DNA of 64,000 bases from Vanilla planifolia (taxonomy: Eukaryota > Streptophyta > Magnoliopsida > Asparagales > Orchidaceae), in the NCBI GenBank assembly GCA_023846275.1, contig CM043875.1, positions 24,408,851 through 24,472,850 of the forward strand, in the 5' to 3' direction. Numbering within the stretch: the stretch's first letter is position 1; each line of letters begins with the position of its first letter. Positions 25,801 through 39,300 of this stretch are shown here, piece by piece. A program made the position numbers and the translations under genes. Below the pieces are notes generated by a model. That model worked only from the letters and a program-made list of their open reading frames with translations. It was not told where the DNA came from and made no database searches.

Positions 25801-26800
25801 TATACAACAATCAAATCAACTATGAAACACTAATTGTTTGAGAGACTTGACATGAGCTACATATAGGTCCATAACGATTCAAAATTGGTGATAAGGTATG
25901 AATATGATTTTTTTCATGATTATAAGGTTATCTTAATCATCCTTTTTAATTGATTATTATTTTTGTTGTTGGCCAATTAGTTAAGATAAGGGAATATATA
26001 AACTACCAAACTTTCATTTTTATGAGACACGTAAGTTGATTTCTTTTAACATTTGTTTTATTTAACTATATTATAGTCATTATAGTGCTTTTTTTTAAAA
26101 AAAAAATTATTGATACTACATAACATTGCTATTTTTGAAAAAAAAATATAATATTCTAAATAATAATTTGTCAAGCAATATTGTCAAACTATATAATTCC
26201 TTTTTCAAAATTGCACCAAAATAGCCCAAGTAGACTCATTGAATTCAGACCGTGTTAGAACAATTGGTGAGAAAATCTCAATTCCCTAGTCCATGTTACA
26301 CTTTGGAAAGCAAAAAGCTCATGCCCACTAAATGTATCAAGTAAAGCTTTATACAACCATAATGGACTAAGAAATCATATCTTATCTTAATTTGGATGAT
26401 GGGTTTGATGGGCAAAGTTTGTAGATTTACACATTATTATCTAAATAATAATTGTAATAAAAAAAAGATTAACAAGACGTGGTTAATAATTATATTTTGA
26501 TGAAAGAATACTAACCTTTGGACATAGTTAGACTATTGAGAATGGCAACACGAAGAAAAGATAGTTTTGATTAAAGCTTAAGAAAAAGTATATGGATAAT
26601 AAGATACTTTTGATCTTTAATATTGATTAGATCATTGATATAGACTGATACATAAATCAAAAAATTGGATTTGGAATTAAGATGATTGTTAGGTAATATC
26701 TATTATACTTGGTGAACAAAATCTTAATTAATGTACATGAGTTCATAGGCCCTCCTTTAGAAGAAGCCAATCCACAATTTATGCATACAATCATTCTAAA
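22831..26800. other. No recognisable gene
   Basis: AT-rich sequence with a (TA)11 tract at 23002-23023. Open frames near 23033-23215, 23537-23734 and 24172-24426 show no family motif. Parts may be degraded LTR or small DNA-transposon sequence, but I cannot define ends. Confidence 0.4.
23002..23023. repeat. AT dinucleotide microsatellite
   Basis: Eleven TA repeats. Confidence 0.95.
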
Positions 26801-27236
26801 TGAATTGAAAAAAAACCCTTCAACTACCTCTCAAAAAGACTCAAATAATAGAAGATAACTATACATACACACGTATACTTTTTTTTTATATTTTTATAAA
26901 CATAAAACTATAATAACAATATTAAAGATAAATCATAATTCAATTTTCATATTTAATAATTTAAGATAAGATAAATATTATTCATTATATAGATATGAAA
27001 GATTTTACCTTTTAAATATCAAATATTGTTCAAATTATATATATTTGACGATTTAAGATAAGCAAAGATAAAGATCATGTTTATCTTTTAAAAATCATAT
27101 TTTTTTTAAAAGATATATTCCTAAGTCCATAAATAGATTATAATGTAATCCTTATATAACATAAAAATTAAATATAAAATAATTAAAAAATAAAAACAAA
27201 TTTTCTCTCCATTTTATTTCTCTAACTTTTTCAACA
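26800..27236 (+). repeat. Probable copia 5' LTR
   Basis: AT-rich segment with gatttaagataag-like words repeated and a promoter-like tccataaatagattata near 27128. It precedes a weak primer binding site (agttatcaaattc, about 27237-27250) and copia gag. The start is a guess. Confidence 0.35.
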
Positions 27237-27239
27237 AGT

Positions 27240-28150
27240 TATCAAATTCGAGTACAAGCATTAGTGAAATAGTGAAATCATATTCATTTGAATAAACACC
27301 TCAAGTCGATAGCTTATAGTGTTAGCAAAGGTATGATAGTTGATTATTCCCATATTTGCAAACAAAACTTATGATATACAAAAGATCAAGATGTGTACAT
27401 CATTACTATCACAAGGATTGTGAAATATTATTAATAAAAGCTATACTAAATATATAAAGCAGAAACAACTAATGTATGAACAAAAGAAAGCTCTTGTAGA
27501 AGATCAAATGAAAGATTCTATATCACTATTTTTAATTCAACAAGATATTACAGAGAGTTTATTCTCACAAATTATTAATACAATTAAATCAAGGGAAGCA
27601 TCAAAAGATATTATAAGAATTTCAAATATCTTCAAAGATGATTGCAATGAAATTACAAATCTTGCGAAGACATTTCAAAACTTATAGATGAAGTCAACTA
27701 AAATAAAAGAGGATTTCTCAAGTGTTATCAAGGTCATAACTACCCTAAAATGTATGAAGAAGATATATTTTTTCAAAAGAGTAGTTCAAATAATTTTAAT
27801 TAACTTCCCAAAGGTATAAATATATTATCCATATAATAGAAGAATTGAAAGGTCTATTAACATTTTTAATTCAGCAATTAATGATTCCTTCGAGTTGCAT
27901 GAAAAGAAGAAATTACTGTACAAAAGAAAGTCAATGGAAAGTGCTTCCAAGCTAAGCTATGTTTCATATCTCAAAATTCCTCTAAGAATCAAGGAAGTCA
28001 TCAAAGAAAGGATTGCCCAAGAAAAGGTATTTAAAAGCAATCATACAACTCTAAAGAATCAAACTCAAGTAATTCAAATATATGATGTAACATATGAAAA
28101 AGTTAAACCATCGTACATCTACATGTTAGAAAAAAAAAAAAAAAACAAGT
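27240..28150 (+). pseudogene. Ty1/copia gag remnant
   Basis: The open stretch 27472-27687 reads DSISLFLIQQDITESLFSQI, then TIKSREASKDI, which matches the copia gag pattern AL.LIQQAV.E.IF..I..A.TSKEAW. After a stop the match weakens; 27840-27900 resembles the EELKGLLTFLIQQLM helix seen before the zinc knuckle. No intact zinc knuckle. A poly-A run of about 19 bases lies at 28129-28147. Confidence 0.65.
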
Positions 28151-28899
28151 AATGTAATAAACATAAGAAGTATGTTTATATTGGAAGAAATTATAAATCT
28201 CAAAATAGTAGTCGGACAAATTTCACAAAAGAACAAAAAATCTAGAAAATATTTCTTATATTTATCATACCTCAAAAAACAAAAAGGATAATATTTGATA
28301 TCTAAACAATAGCTTAACAAACCATATAACTAATAACAAGAAAATATTTCAAGACATGTAATGAAAACCAAGGCATGCATGAGAAATGGTTACATGGTTC
28401 AAGTTAGAAGTAAAGAAAACATTATAAGACGAACCAAAGTGTGGCTGAAACAAAATTTATTAAACGTCAAGTAATTAATACAATATGGGTATGCTATTTA
28501 CTATGAAGATGGCGATTACATAATAGTACATTAAAATAATAAAAATCAAGTTCTAACAAAGGTGGATATAAATAGATCCATAAGTTTTGCATTGCAAATT
28601 AATTATGCTTCACAATTGGTATTACAAAATGAACTGAGAACTAACTTATGACAAAATGTTTGAGCATCTCAATTATAAAACATTGAAACTACAAAGAGTT
28701 AAAAACATGATCAAGAGACAATCGTTTATTAACATAAGATTAAACATCTATGAATGTACTTTTAATAAACATCAAGCATCTTTTTCCACTGGAGCTAGTT
28801 CATACCAACATGTGGGAAAATACAAACACCATCACAAGATCAAAAATGATATTTCCAAATTTTCATATATGATTATACAAGGATGATATTAGTTTATTT

Positions 28900-29760
28900 C
28901 CTTAAAAAAAAAGTCAAAAGACTTCCGATATATTCAAGAAATTCAAGGTTATTATTGAAAATCAAAGTGTTCATAAAATTAAGTTGTTGCAAAGTGAACA
29001 AAACGGTGAATTTACTAAAAAATTTTTTGTCATTTTTGTGAAGACATGACGACATTCAAAGACAACTGATAACATATACTCATCTTTGGAGTGGTGTCCA
29101 ACCAAAGATCAATCGTAAAAAAATGTTTGATAGCGCACTATGCGCATGTACCAGTAGAAAAAAAAGATCAAAGCTCCATGATAAAAGTGAGCATTGTATA
29201 TTCATAAACTATGTTGATGGCACAAAGGGGGACTGTATGATTTAGAGAAGAAAACGTTGATAATTAGCATAGATGTGTTCGATAAGAAGACTTCCTGGAA
29301 TTGGTAAAAAGAAAATGTGTAGAAAAATCAACCGATACCAAATAGCACTTACCAAGGATTATAGTGATCTAGCTAAGAGAGCAACATGACACTCTGAAAC
29401 ACATTGAATCAAGTTCAAGATCTACCTCCGATACAGGTTTGAGTCCATGTCAATCCACTTAGAAAAATTTAATTACATTGGAGTTAACTCCAAGATGGAC
29501 AAGAAGTCTAACAAAAATTTATAAGTCAAATAATTTCTTATTAGTTGAATCACAAAACTTTGAAAAAGCTAAGGAACAAAAGAATTGGGTAAAAACAACG
29601 GAGGATGACCAAAAATAATACTTGAGAGCCAATAGATCGACCAAAAGACCATTAAGTAATCGAAGTCAAAAGCATATATAAGATGAATCTAAATCCAAAC
29701 AATACTAAACCTATTGTAGCAATGCAACTCATGTGACATCATGCATGTCCTGCATTCACA
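28900..29760 (+). pseudogene. Ty1/copia integrase-region remnant
   Basis: Fragmented matches to the copia integrase and post-integrase region: QGYY-like words near 28950, EQNGEFTKKFF (about 29000, the DRGGEF.S.EF motif), and YDLEKKTLIISIDVFDKKTSWNW-like sequence near 29230-29310 (the LIISRDV.F.E...W.W motif) in alternating frames. Stops and shifts throughout. RT is not seen before the nicastrin 3' end. The 28151-28899 gap contains no readable domain. Confidence 0.6.
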
Positions 29761-29879
29761 AAGCAAAAAAATGCAGTCGCCAAAACAGGACTTTAAAAGA
29801 CTATGAAGCGACAGAATTCAACAATGCATATACCAAATTAATTTCTATAAAACAAATTATATATATAGATATATATGCA

Positions 29880-30041
29880 TGAAAAAGAAGTAAAATACAA
29901 AGTTTAGATTAATTTATAAGAAGCACTCTTACAGAGACTGTTCTTGCTAAATATCTTAAACGACCAACTTTGGTCAATCTGTTGAGGTTAGAGCCCAATA
30001 AATTTCAGCTGCCTCAAGTGAATGCAGATCTTTACAAAGTT
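29880..30041 (-). other. Probable nicastrin 3' UTR
   Basis: Downstream of the stop the minus strand is AT-rich without repeat signatures. It has a TTGTATTTTA-like tract near 29890-29900 that resembles plant far-upstream polyadenylation elements. The end is inferred; transposon-derived sequence starts just beyond (below 29760). Confidence 0.4.
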
Positions 30042-30306
30042 TCAATCATGCTTCAGAGCTTTCAATAGTAGCGTTCTGGCCGCCACAGTAGTAATATATG
30101 TGGCAACCGTAATCCCAATTCCTGAAAGGAGGACTAAATTATCATAAGTTGAACTCTGAACCGAGTAAACTCGCAAGCCGATGGATTTCCAGTAGCTTTC
30201 AGTCCAGACTGGGTCTAGTGAACCCAGAGGATCCGAGGCATTAACCGGTAAGATGTGCCACGAGTTGGCCTCAAATTTCAGCCGAGTTGAATAAGCAGGG
30301 ACATAC
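30042..30306 (-). CDS. NCT: Nicastrin last exon (membrane anchor, stop)
   Basis: Encodes YVPAYSTRLKFEANSW, SLDPVWTESYWKS, then a hydrophobic helix LVLLSGIGITVATYITTVAA and the tail RTLLLKALKHD, ending at TGA (30042-30044). This is the single C-terminal membrane anchor expected of nicastrin. Acceptor ctgcttgtttcag. Confidence 0.96.
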
Positions 30307-33300
30307 CTGAAACAAGCAGAAAGCCACTTTAAAAACAGTAACTTAAAAAAAAAAAAATTAAATCTACATTTCATGTTAAGATGCATTATCTATCACAATA
30401 TAGGAATTTCACTTAATTCTCTGCATTCATCTTTTTTGTCTCAAGCCTCATAGAGATTTCAACTAACATGACATGGATTGGATTAAGTACAATGTGATGG
30501 GAAAATTAAGGTTCTAAATCACCCCATAAGTCAATGAATGTTGTGGGTTTTTATTTGCACGCGAAGTCAGCAAAGGCATAGCCCAATATCCTAAAGTTAA
30601 AAGAAAAGAGAATTCTGTTTAAACTACCAAGTTAAAAAAACTAATAGCAAATCCCTGGCCATTCCATGGTTATATGTAAAAGAATAACATAAGAAACAGT
30701 CTTCTTGCTTGTAAAAAGAAATAAGATGAAATTACCGAGTTGTGGATGTAACGCATCTACTGTTCTCAGTTTCTGCCCCTACACATATATCAGAACTGTT
30801 ACCACAACCACTTTTGCAAGAACTTGGAATTCTCAATGGTGAAGAAGTTCTATCTGCTAAAAAGTTCCAGACAAAACGCGAAGTGTCATCTGCATTGAGA
30901 GGATGCTGAGTTTCTGAAGGCGAGTCAACAAAAACACCAACATAATGACTCGGGCATACATTGCTTGGAGAAATAAAGTGCTTGACAATGCCACAAGAAA
31001 GATCGACTTCACATGTCAAGAAGCATCCAACCAGTTCTTCGACCAAAGAAACATTGACTTTTATAGAGTTCAGTACCATAAGGTTCAAGGTCTGGTCATC
31101 ACTACCAAGAATATATAGAGCTCGGGCAACAAGAATAGCTGCAGCAGCTATAGAGGAAGAGTTGATGTTCACTACAACAGAAACATGTCATTAGGTTAAA
31201 GTTATAAAGTCAATTAGCACTTCCAAAAATAAGAAAGGTACTCACAAGCATTATCCAGGTGACTATGGTAAAACTTGTTAGTGAACGATGTGTCAAAGTC
31301 TTCTAAGGCCACAGCAGCGATAGAATAATTCTGCAAAAGAGACTGAACAATTAAAAACAGAAGAGCAAATAGAATTGGACATAAATTTTGAATAGAAGTG
31401 ATCATAGTGAATGTTACAAAGAAACACTGTTGTACAGACATTTCGATTGGAGCAGAAAACAAAATAATGTTTATCAATATCTGGTAAGAACAGGAAGATT
31501 AACTTTGCCGATCCATGTATAATCTTACAGTCATGTGAAAAGATGACACATGGGTAAGTTCTAGGAAATGAATGCTACTAGCTTAAACGGCACATGCATT
31601 GGGGATAGGAATTTGATTTGTAAAATATTATCATGCAAATATCTAATGCCATAAAATTGCTTTCATGTCAAGTAATCTAGAGTTTCGGTAGTGAAGTCTA
31701 TAGCACTATTCATTTTTCGATTCATTAGTTTGAACAAAATTAAATAATGAAATTAATTGGATATAGACAAATGAGTGTGCACTGATAATTTTCATGTTCA
31801 TACGAACCTTTCTGAGAAATGGCATTAAAGAAGATGGAGGGACACCAGGATTTGACGTATCAGCTTTTTTAACTTTGACATCATCCGAACCGAGAGATAC
31901 GCTAGCCTTCTGCAAGGCATCTAGGATTTCTTTTGTTGAAGACGTATCCTATACAAGACAACATAAGAAACATGAAATAAGGAGAGCTTCATATTCAACA
32001 TATTCTTTTCATTAGTTCACGTGAAGTGAAACTTCTACAAGACAACTTCAACAACGTACCAACTACAAGTGCTAAACCTTAACTTGCGGCTTAATATCAG
32101 GCCATTAAGTAAAAGGCTGCTTAACAAGCACATGAAAATGAAAATAAGAAACATAGTAAAACATATCATATGAATATCCTTCTACCATAAACCTCAAAAA
32201 AAAAAAAATAGAAAGTAAAAGCTTTCAATACTTCGAGCTCCAAGATGTGGTAGATTATTGAGTGAACTATTCCATGGGAAAGAAAACTACATACATCATG
32301 GACAAAGGCCACAGTAGCTGTGATTACATAGAAGGTATATTCTCAGCATATGTTGGACAAAGATATGAGATGCCTCTACAATACCTTTCAATGTTAATGT
32401 GCAAAATTATTATGGCTTAAAAGTACCCCTTGAGTTAACCCTTAACAAACTACATGTTTAAAAAAGGACAAGAAATTTTAATATTCTCTTAAGGATATTT
32501 TAGGGATTTCCAAAAAATGTTGGAACATTTTATGCTGAGGCATGATTGAAAGTAACTTTGCATTGGAATAGATTTGTCTTTCGCTTTGTCAGCTTTCACA
32601 AGTAATTCAAAATAAATAGGTGAACCATTGCTTTTACCCTTTGCTAACAAAATCTATACATCAGGTGACATCTAAGAATTAAATCAAATTTGCCATTACT
32701 CTATGATATTAATTCCAATTGATAATTTTATTTCTCGATGTTGTTTCAAAACACTGTATACCACTATGTACTAAAAACTTGAATTCAATCTTCAAATTCT
32801 CTTTCATTGTATGATTTCCTAGTAATGCCTGACCTTTTAAGAAGCTATGGTTATTAGTATGCACATTGCATCATTAAGCACATTAGATTGCATCATCATT
32901 AGATTTGCACTTCACAAGGACCTTGAAATCTCCGTGTATTTCCAAGACTTAAAAAGAATGACAAAGCAACATGAAAGATAATGGATTTGGCGGGAGAGGG
33001 GGGGGGGGAGGGGGAGGAGAGAGACACAGAATATGAAAGAAGGGATTGAAGATAATGAGGGTGAATATCATAAAATTAGGAGTATGAAAAAAAAATAGTT
33101 AATTAGTCCAATAGAAAAAACTATATCAATTAAACTGCTAAAACAATTTGTGCTTGCCTTCTCAGATCAAAATATACAAAAGTTCAAAGGTTAAATTATT
33201 TAACATATAGTAATGCGAAGCAGCAAATAAATTTGCATGCACCTTGTCTGAGTGAGCAAAAAAGGTAGTTGCACCTTGATGTATGCCTTTTCCAACGGAT

Positions 33301-36300
33301 CCAATTTCCAAGACCTGTACACAAACACAAAAGCATTAAAAGCAATGTTGTGATGGAATTATTATCTAAATAAATATAGATAGAGTAATTATTGATTTTA
33401 AAAAAATATCATATTAAGAAATTGGAACATAACAAACACCAGAACCACATAATGCATGGACAAGAAAAGTTTATCTTGTGAACAATTCAGGTTAAGTACG
33501 AAGAAGAGAGCACAACATAACAGCCCTCCATTGTGCGGGAAGAGTAAATAATAATCAAGACATCCTATGCATATAAACTATAAAACACACTAAATCTTAG
33601 ATAACAAAAAGCACAATAAATAAAAAACAGAAAACAAACAGGAATAACAGGTTTCCAGAAAAAAGGAAAAAAATGTTTTGTTTTCTTCAACAATAACCTA
33701 GGCAGGTATGAAGCAAAAAAAAGACTTGCTACAAGGTACAAGATGCTATCTGGTCTAAGTGCTAACATAAACAATTTAATAAAAATATAAGAGAAGTGTT
33801 GGTTTTAACAAAGTTCAAGGAAAACAAGGTGACAAAAAAAACTTGCGTGAAAAACATGAAAATAATGTTCGAAATGTCTCTTTTCCTTCTCTTTAAATTG
33901 ATGGTAATAACAACTTTTCTTTATCCTTTGTAGAACGCAAGGGGTACAATGAATTTCACGTATCAAAGGGTATGCTTTTCATGAACCGAACCAGGTTTGT
34001 CCTTATTCACAAGTCCTTAGAATAAATTAAAGCTCGCATTTCAATAGTAAATTGGCCACAATTAGAAGGAATTCAAATTCAAGAAGAAAATATATCCAAT
34101 ACTAATGAAATAACCCAGTGGACAGTTCCTAAGAGAGGATTGTGTTGTGGGGGGAGGGAGGGGGGAGCACAGGAGTGGGTATTCTTTTGGCCAGCAAGAA
34201 ATTTGGTTAAACCTAAGCATATTTTATTAGTGATAAACAAAAGCTTTATATGATTGGTTTATTGTTACTCATAATAGTAAGCCCAATGCTTATCTTTTCA
34301 AGCAAGTAGCTCTTGCTAAAAAAGCTTCAACCAATAACACATACTTGATCTATCATATTTTAAAAAATTATGATATAAATCACAATTTGATCTTTTTGTT
34401 AATTTTTCCCCCACAGAGGGTATTTGGTTGGATGGGGACACGCTCAACTCTAAACCCACTTCTCATAGAGTTTTAACAACCATAAAAGCTGTTAGCTATG
34501 TTGCACAGCAAGCTTCTTGGTAGTTTGAAATCATCATCCACCTTAGCATCATTTATAATACAGCAAACATTTTGAATAATTTTTCACCAAATGATATTTA
34601 ACAAAGTTTGGGGGCGTGTTCTTAATTTTGCATCCATTTGACATAACATATGGTTTCTATAAAAACTATGCCTCTTTTAATTTTTTTAATTATCAATAAG
34701 ACCACTATCTGTTTTAGTGGTTGAGAGACAAGACAAAGGAGAAGCTAGGCAATTCCAATCTAGTTAGATCACCTTCGAGCCAAACAATACACTTTTAGCA
34801 AGACAACTAGGGCTAACCTGGTATCCATAGGAGTGATAAGCAAATGCAAAAGTCGATTCTAGATTATTCAACATTTTGATTGAATTGCTATCAAGTAAAA
34901 ATAAATCAAACCGATCACAATCCATCCTTTCAAATGCTATTTTAAAACCAATTTAAAATGAAGGTTGGCTCGATTGACTTATGAATTTAGCCGACTTGAA
35001 ATTAAAACATATAAAATATATTAACAAATTGCATAAGTTGGTAATGTTCTAATAGTAATTGAGAGTCATATTTTCAAATTAAGGTGGCACGTTAGAAATC
35101 CATCAGTTATTATTTTTTCATTTAAGTGAGAGCAAATAGATATATACAATACATTCCAAAAAAATTAGTGCAAAAAGCCATTGACTGGATCCAACAATTA
35201 TGCCAAAGAAGCATCTTATCATTTTCGAGTTCCGTGTTTGAATCATCAAAATTGAGTTCTTTAATAGCTTTAAGTTTACTTGACTTTTCAACTTATTTGA
35301 CTCAATAATTAGCACAAAAGGCATTTGCTATTTCACTCAAATCAACGTATTCAACTCAAAATAATTAGTGCAAAAGCCATCCGTTGCTCGACTCGAATCA
35401 ATCTATTTAACCTAATTTTTTGTTAGTTGTTATTTGCTCAAGAGAGAATAAGTTGGTATGTACAATATATTTCAAGAAAATTGGTGCAAAATGCATTAAT
35501 ATAATGGCTTCAATTATGTAAAAGAAGCATCATGTCATTATTTAGTTCGTGTTCAAATAACCATAATTGAGTTCTTTAATAGCTTTGATCCAACTTAATT
35601 TTTCAACCTATTTGACTTAAAGTTGGTCCATTACAAGTTAAGTTGACTTGAAATTAAAACTAACCAAATTCAAATCAATCTTGAATTGGAAAAATCAATT
35701 CTATGTTAAACCAAATTTGCTTAAACTAAAGTCAATGTTATCACTAATAGGACGATACCATTATTGCAAAACTAATTGACAATTCTAGTTTAGCATCAGT
35801 TTAGCCAATTTGAATTAGTTTCTAGGATCAATCTAATTCTATTATTTCTTCTGATTCTAGTCACATCAATTCTACTTAACTCCAATTGTAAGTTCAATCT
35901 AGAAGCTTCACCATCAACTTCAAAGATGGGCCTTGTTAACACTGTAACACCAAAAGTCGTCATCAACACCGAGGTTCCCCCGCTAATAAAAGGAGGCCAT
36001 TCAATAACACAAAAATCAATTCTAGCCAAGTATTTTACAATTGTGTTACTCATTAACTTATGCATTTTGTTTTTGCTTAAGCTAGGCCATTAGTGCATGA
36101 CTTGGATATTAATGTTGAGATGCCTAAAGCATTTTGAAGCATGACAAAAATGTAAGTTATACTTCTTTAATGAAGACAATCAATAAATTTTAAATTTATT
36201 TGAATTTAAATTCATTTAGATAATATTCACTTCAAATTTTTATTTACATTATTTAAATTAAAATTTTAAGTTATTTTCTTTAGTAATTTATTTAATTTGG

Positions 36301-39300
36301 ATTTTAAAATTACTCAAATTAGAATTTATTTTGTTAAGATTAACATGAAATTGTTGACTTTTTCAATTGAATGTTATAATAGTTGTATATATAAATAAGA
36401 CTTTCATAAGCAATAAAATTAGTGATTTGAAATTAATTTTTAATTAATAGCATGCATATTCCTTATCTCTCCAAACTTTATAAGATTTTAATTTTTTTTC
36501 TTCTTTCGTTGTACCATTGAGGTTGATAATAAAAAAATCAAACTATTAGCATATTAACATATGTTTTTAAAATATTATTTAGTTGCAATAAATGATAAAA
36601 AAAGAGCAAGGTTCAAATGCTTGGAATTAGAAGAAGGATGAGGCCCTATGCTCATGGGTTATGGCTTAAGTTGCATATTATGAATCCTTGACTTCAACTC
36701 TTCATAAAGTGGCTTCCCATCAAGAGTTCATCTACATGCAATCAATCTGGTTTGAGTTGTTAATTCCATAACTTGTTCTACTATATAACACAATTAGGAG
36801 TGCACTACATTTTCATTTAATGGATACATTACTAAAACATACCTTTTAAATCATAAGTCCTTAACATGTACTAACTTAATTATAATGTCACTACATACAC
36901 ACTTTAGAGCAAGGTTAACTCTTAAGAAAATTAAATCAAATTTAAAACAAGTTATATTCCTTAAAACCTAATGATTATATAATATAATTTCCTATATCAT
37001 GCTTGTATGGCTTAAAGCCTCAACTGAAGTTTAATGTTGTCAGGACATCATATTCTACAATAGTTTCATCTTACATATGCAACCACCATCCAGTTAAACG
37101 ACTAGAAGTATGAACTGGATCATACAAGGTATTGATCTTATACGTGAGTCATTTGTTCTTTAAGAGTTAAGTTTTCATTAGCATCATATTAGTACGAAGC
37201 TTCCTTCACAAGAGTACGCACTTTATTTCCTCTTGAAGTCCCTTATATAACTTAGTTTTGGTTAGTCGTGTACAATTAATGCATTACACCAATATGACCT
37301 TATCTTATTACTATTACCTTGGTCGGATGCAAGATAGTTCTTATACGATTGCCAAGTTGTGTTTACAACTTGCATACGTAAACTAGGAAGTGTAGCATCA
37401 TAATACGTTTTAATCAAACTCACAAATATTATAAATAACTTAGAATGACAATCTATTTATTATGTCATACAAATACAATAAACGTATCATATGAGAATGT
37501 GAACTGATATAATTGTTGTCTTTCAATGTACGAGAACGCCTAAACATCGGTCTTAATATTTTATTTTTTATTTGCACTAACAAATAGAAATCATGGTACA
37601 CACATTTACATAACGTGTCTTGAGTTCATATGCTTGAACATTGAAATAGGAAAAATAACAATACCAATAAACAAGGCTTAATGTTGCACTTGTGAAGGAT
37701 GCAAGTCACTCTTAAGATTCAAAAGAAAACTGAGTCAAAAGTTTATACCATAGAGTCAAATGTGAGTAATCAATTAGATATATTTTCAATATCTCAAACC
37801 TCATTGCTTATATAAAACTAACAATTATCCTAAGCAAAATATCATACAAATCCTAAAGAGTACACTTGTCCCTTATTATCCACCAACCTAAATAGACAAG
37901 AGTTAGCAAATCAATCATGCAAAAATTGTTCAAACCACTATAACAAGACACTAAATCTATCAAAGATATTTAATGCAATGGAAGAAACTATCATTGAATG
38001 ACACCTAGATTAATCTTAAAAAATTGACCCCATTTAATGGGATTAAGTTATTCAAACACTTGGGGATTTGATGAGGACAATTCATTGAATTTTAAAGTTC
38101 CTATACTTTGATTCAACATTTCTATTAAGTTTTTAAGTGAATTGCTTCGCTTTTATACATTGTCAAGTAGAATAACAAACCACCATAAAAACATTCATAG
38201 TTGTTCTACATCTAATAGATTTTGATATTTCATTTTTAAGCCCTTTATTTACTTACAATTTAGACAACATATTTAACTCTCGCAATGAGCCATATACTTG
38301 ATTGCTTAAAGACAAAAAAAAGCATAAGCTGCTAAATAATTCCAAGTGTCTATTAATGTCCTTGAAAAGCCATAATCAAGCAATATAAATCTGCTTATTG
38401 TTGTAATCCTAAAGGATAAATAAATGTTGTCTTTCTCTCCTTAGCCAATAAGAAGTGTCTATTCATATTCTTGATAAACTACAATCACGTAAAAGTGGAC
38501 ATACTAAGCTATAATCAAGTATCTATTGATATCCTTGATAAGCTAACATCAAGCCAGTTTTTCTCCTAAACAATTTCAACTGTCTATGTCCTTGACAAGC
38601 TAAAATCAAGTAAGGTGAATCAGCTTGTTGTCGTAAACCCAAAGGATTGAATAAATGCTACCATTCTCTCCCCAAAGTCTAATGGCTTTAACAAGTTCAT
38701 ATTCTTTGAATCAAATTTTTCATTGAATATTACAATGAATTGCTTTGGTTTCATATGCCCTCATTTAGAATAACAATCCATAATAAGAAAATTCCTGGTT
38801 CAGATTTGTAACTTGAAAGTTAAAACATAAAAATACTAAAACAAAAAAAAAACCATTCATGGTTCATTGCTCTATATCTCCTACATTTTGATATTTCGTT
38901 TTTAAGCCTTGCCTTTACTTGAAATTTTGACATGTTTTTCTCTGGCAGTGAGCTATATGCTTGTCACTCATAGAGAAAATGCCTAAGCTCCTCAACAATT
39001 TCAAGTGCCCATCAATGTCCTTGATAAGCTACAATCAAAGAAGGTAAATCTGCTCATTGTTGTAATCCCAAAGGATTGAATAAACGTTGTCCTTCTCTCC
39101 CTAGCCAACCCAAAGGAACCTAACAATGGGATAAGTAATATTCAATGCAATGTTGTTTTGGTAAATTCAACAAATTTTTGACATTCTTAAAGAGTTGATT
39201 TGATCTAGATAAATTTTCTATGAAAATGACTTAAACGACCCATAAGCCATTCGATCTCCTAATATACTAGATGATTCAACACATCATGGTGGTCATTGAC

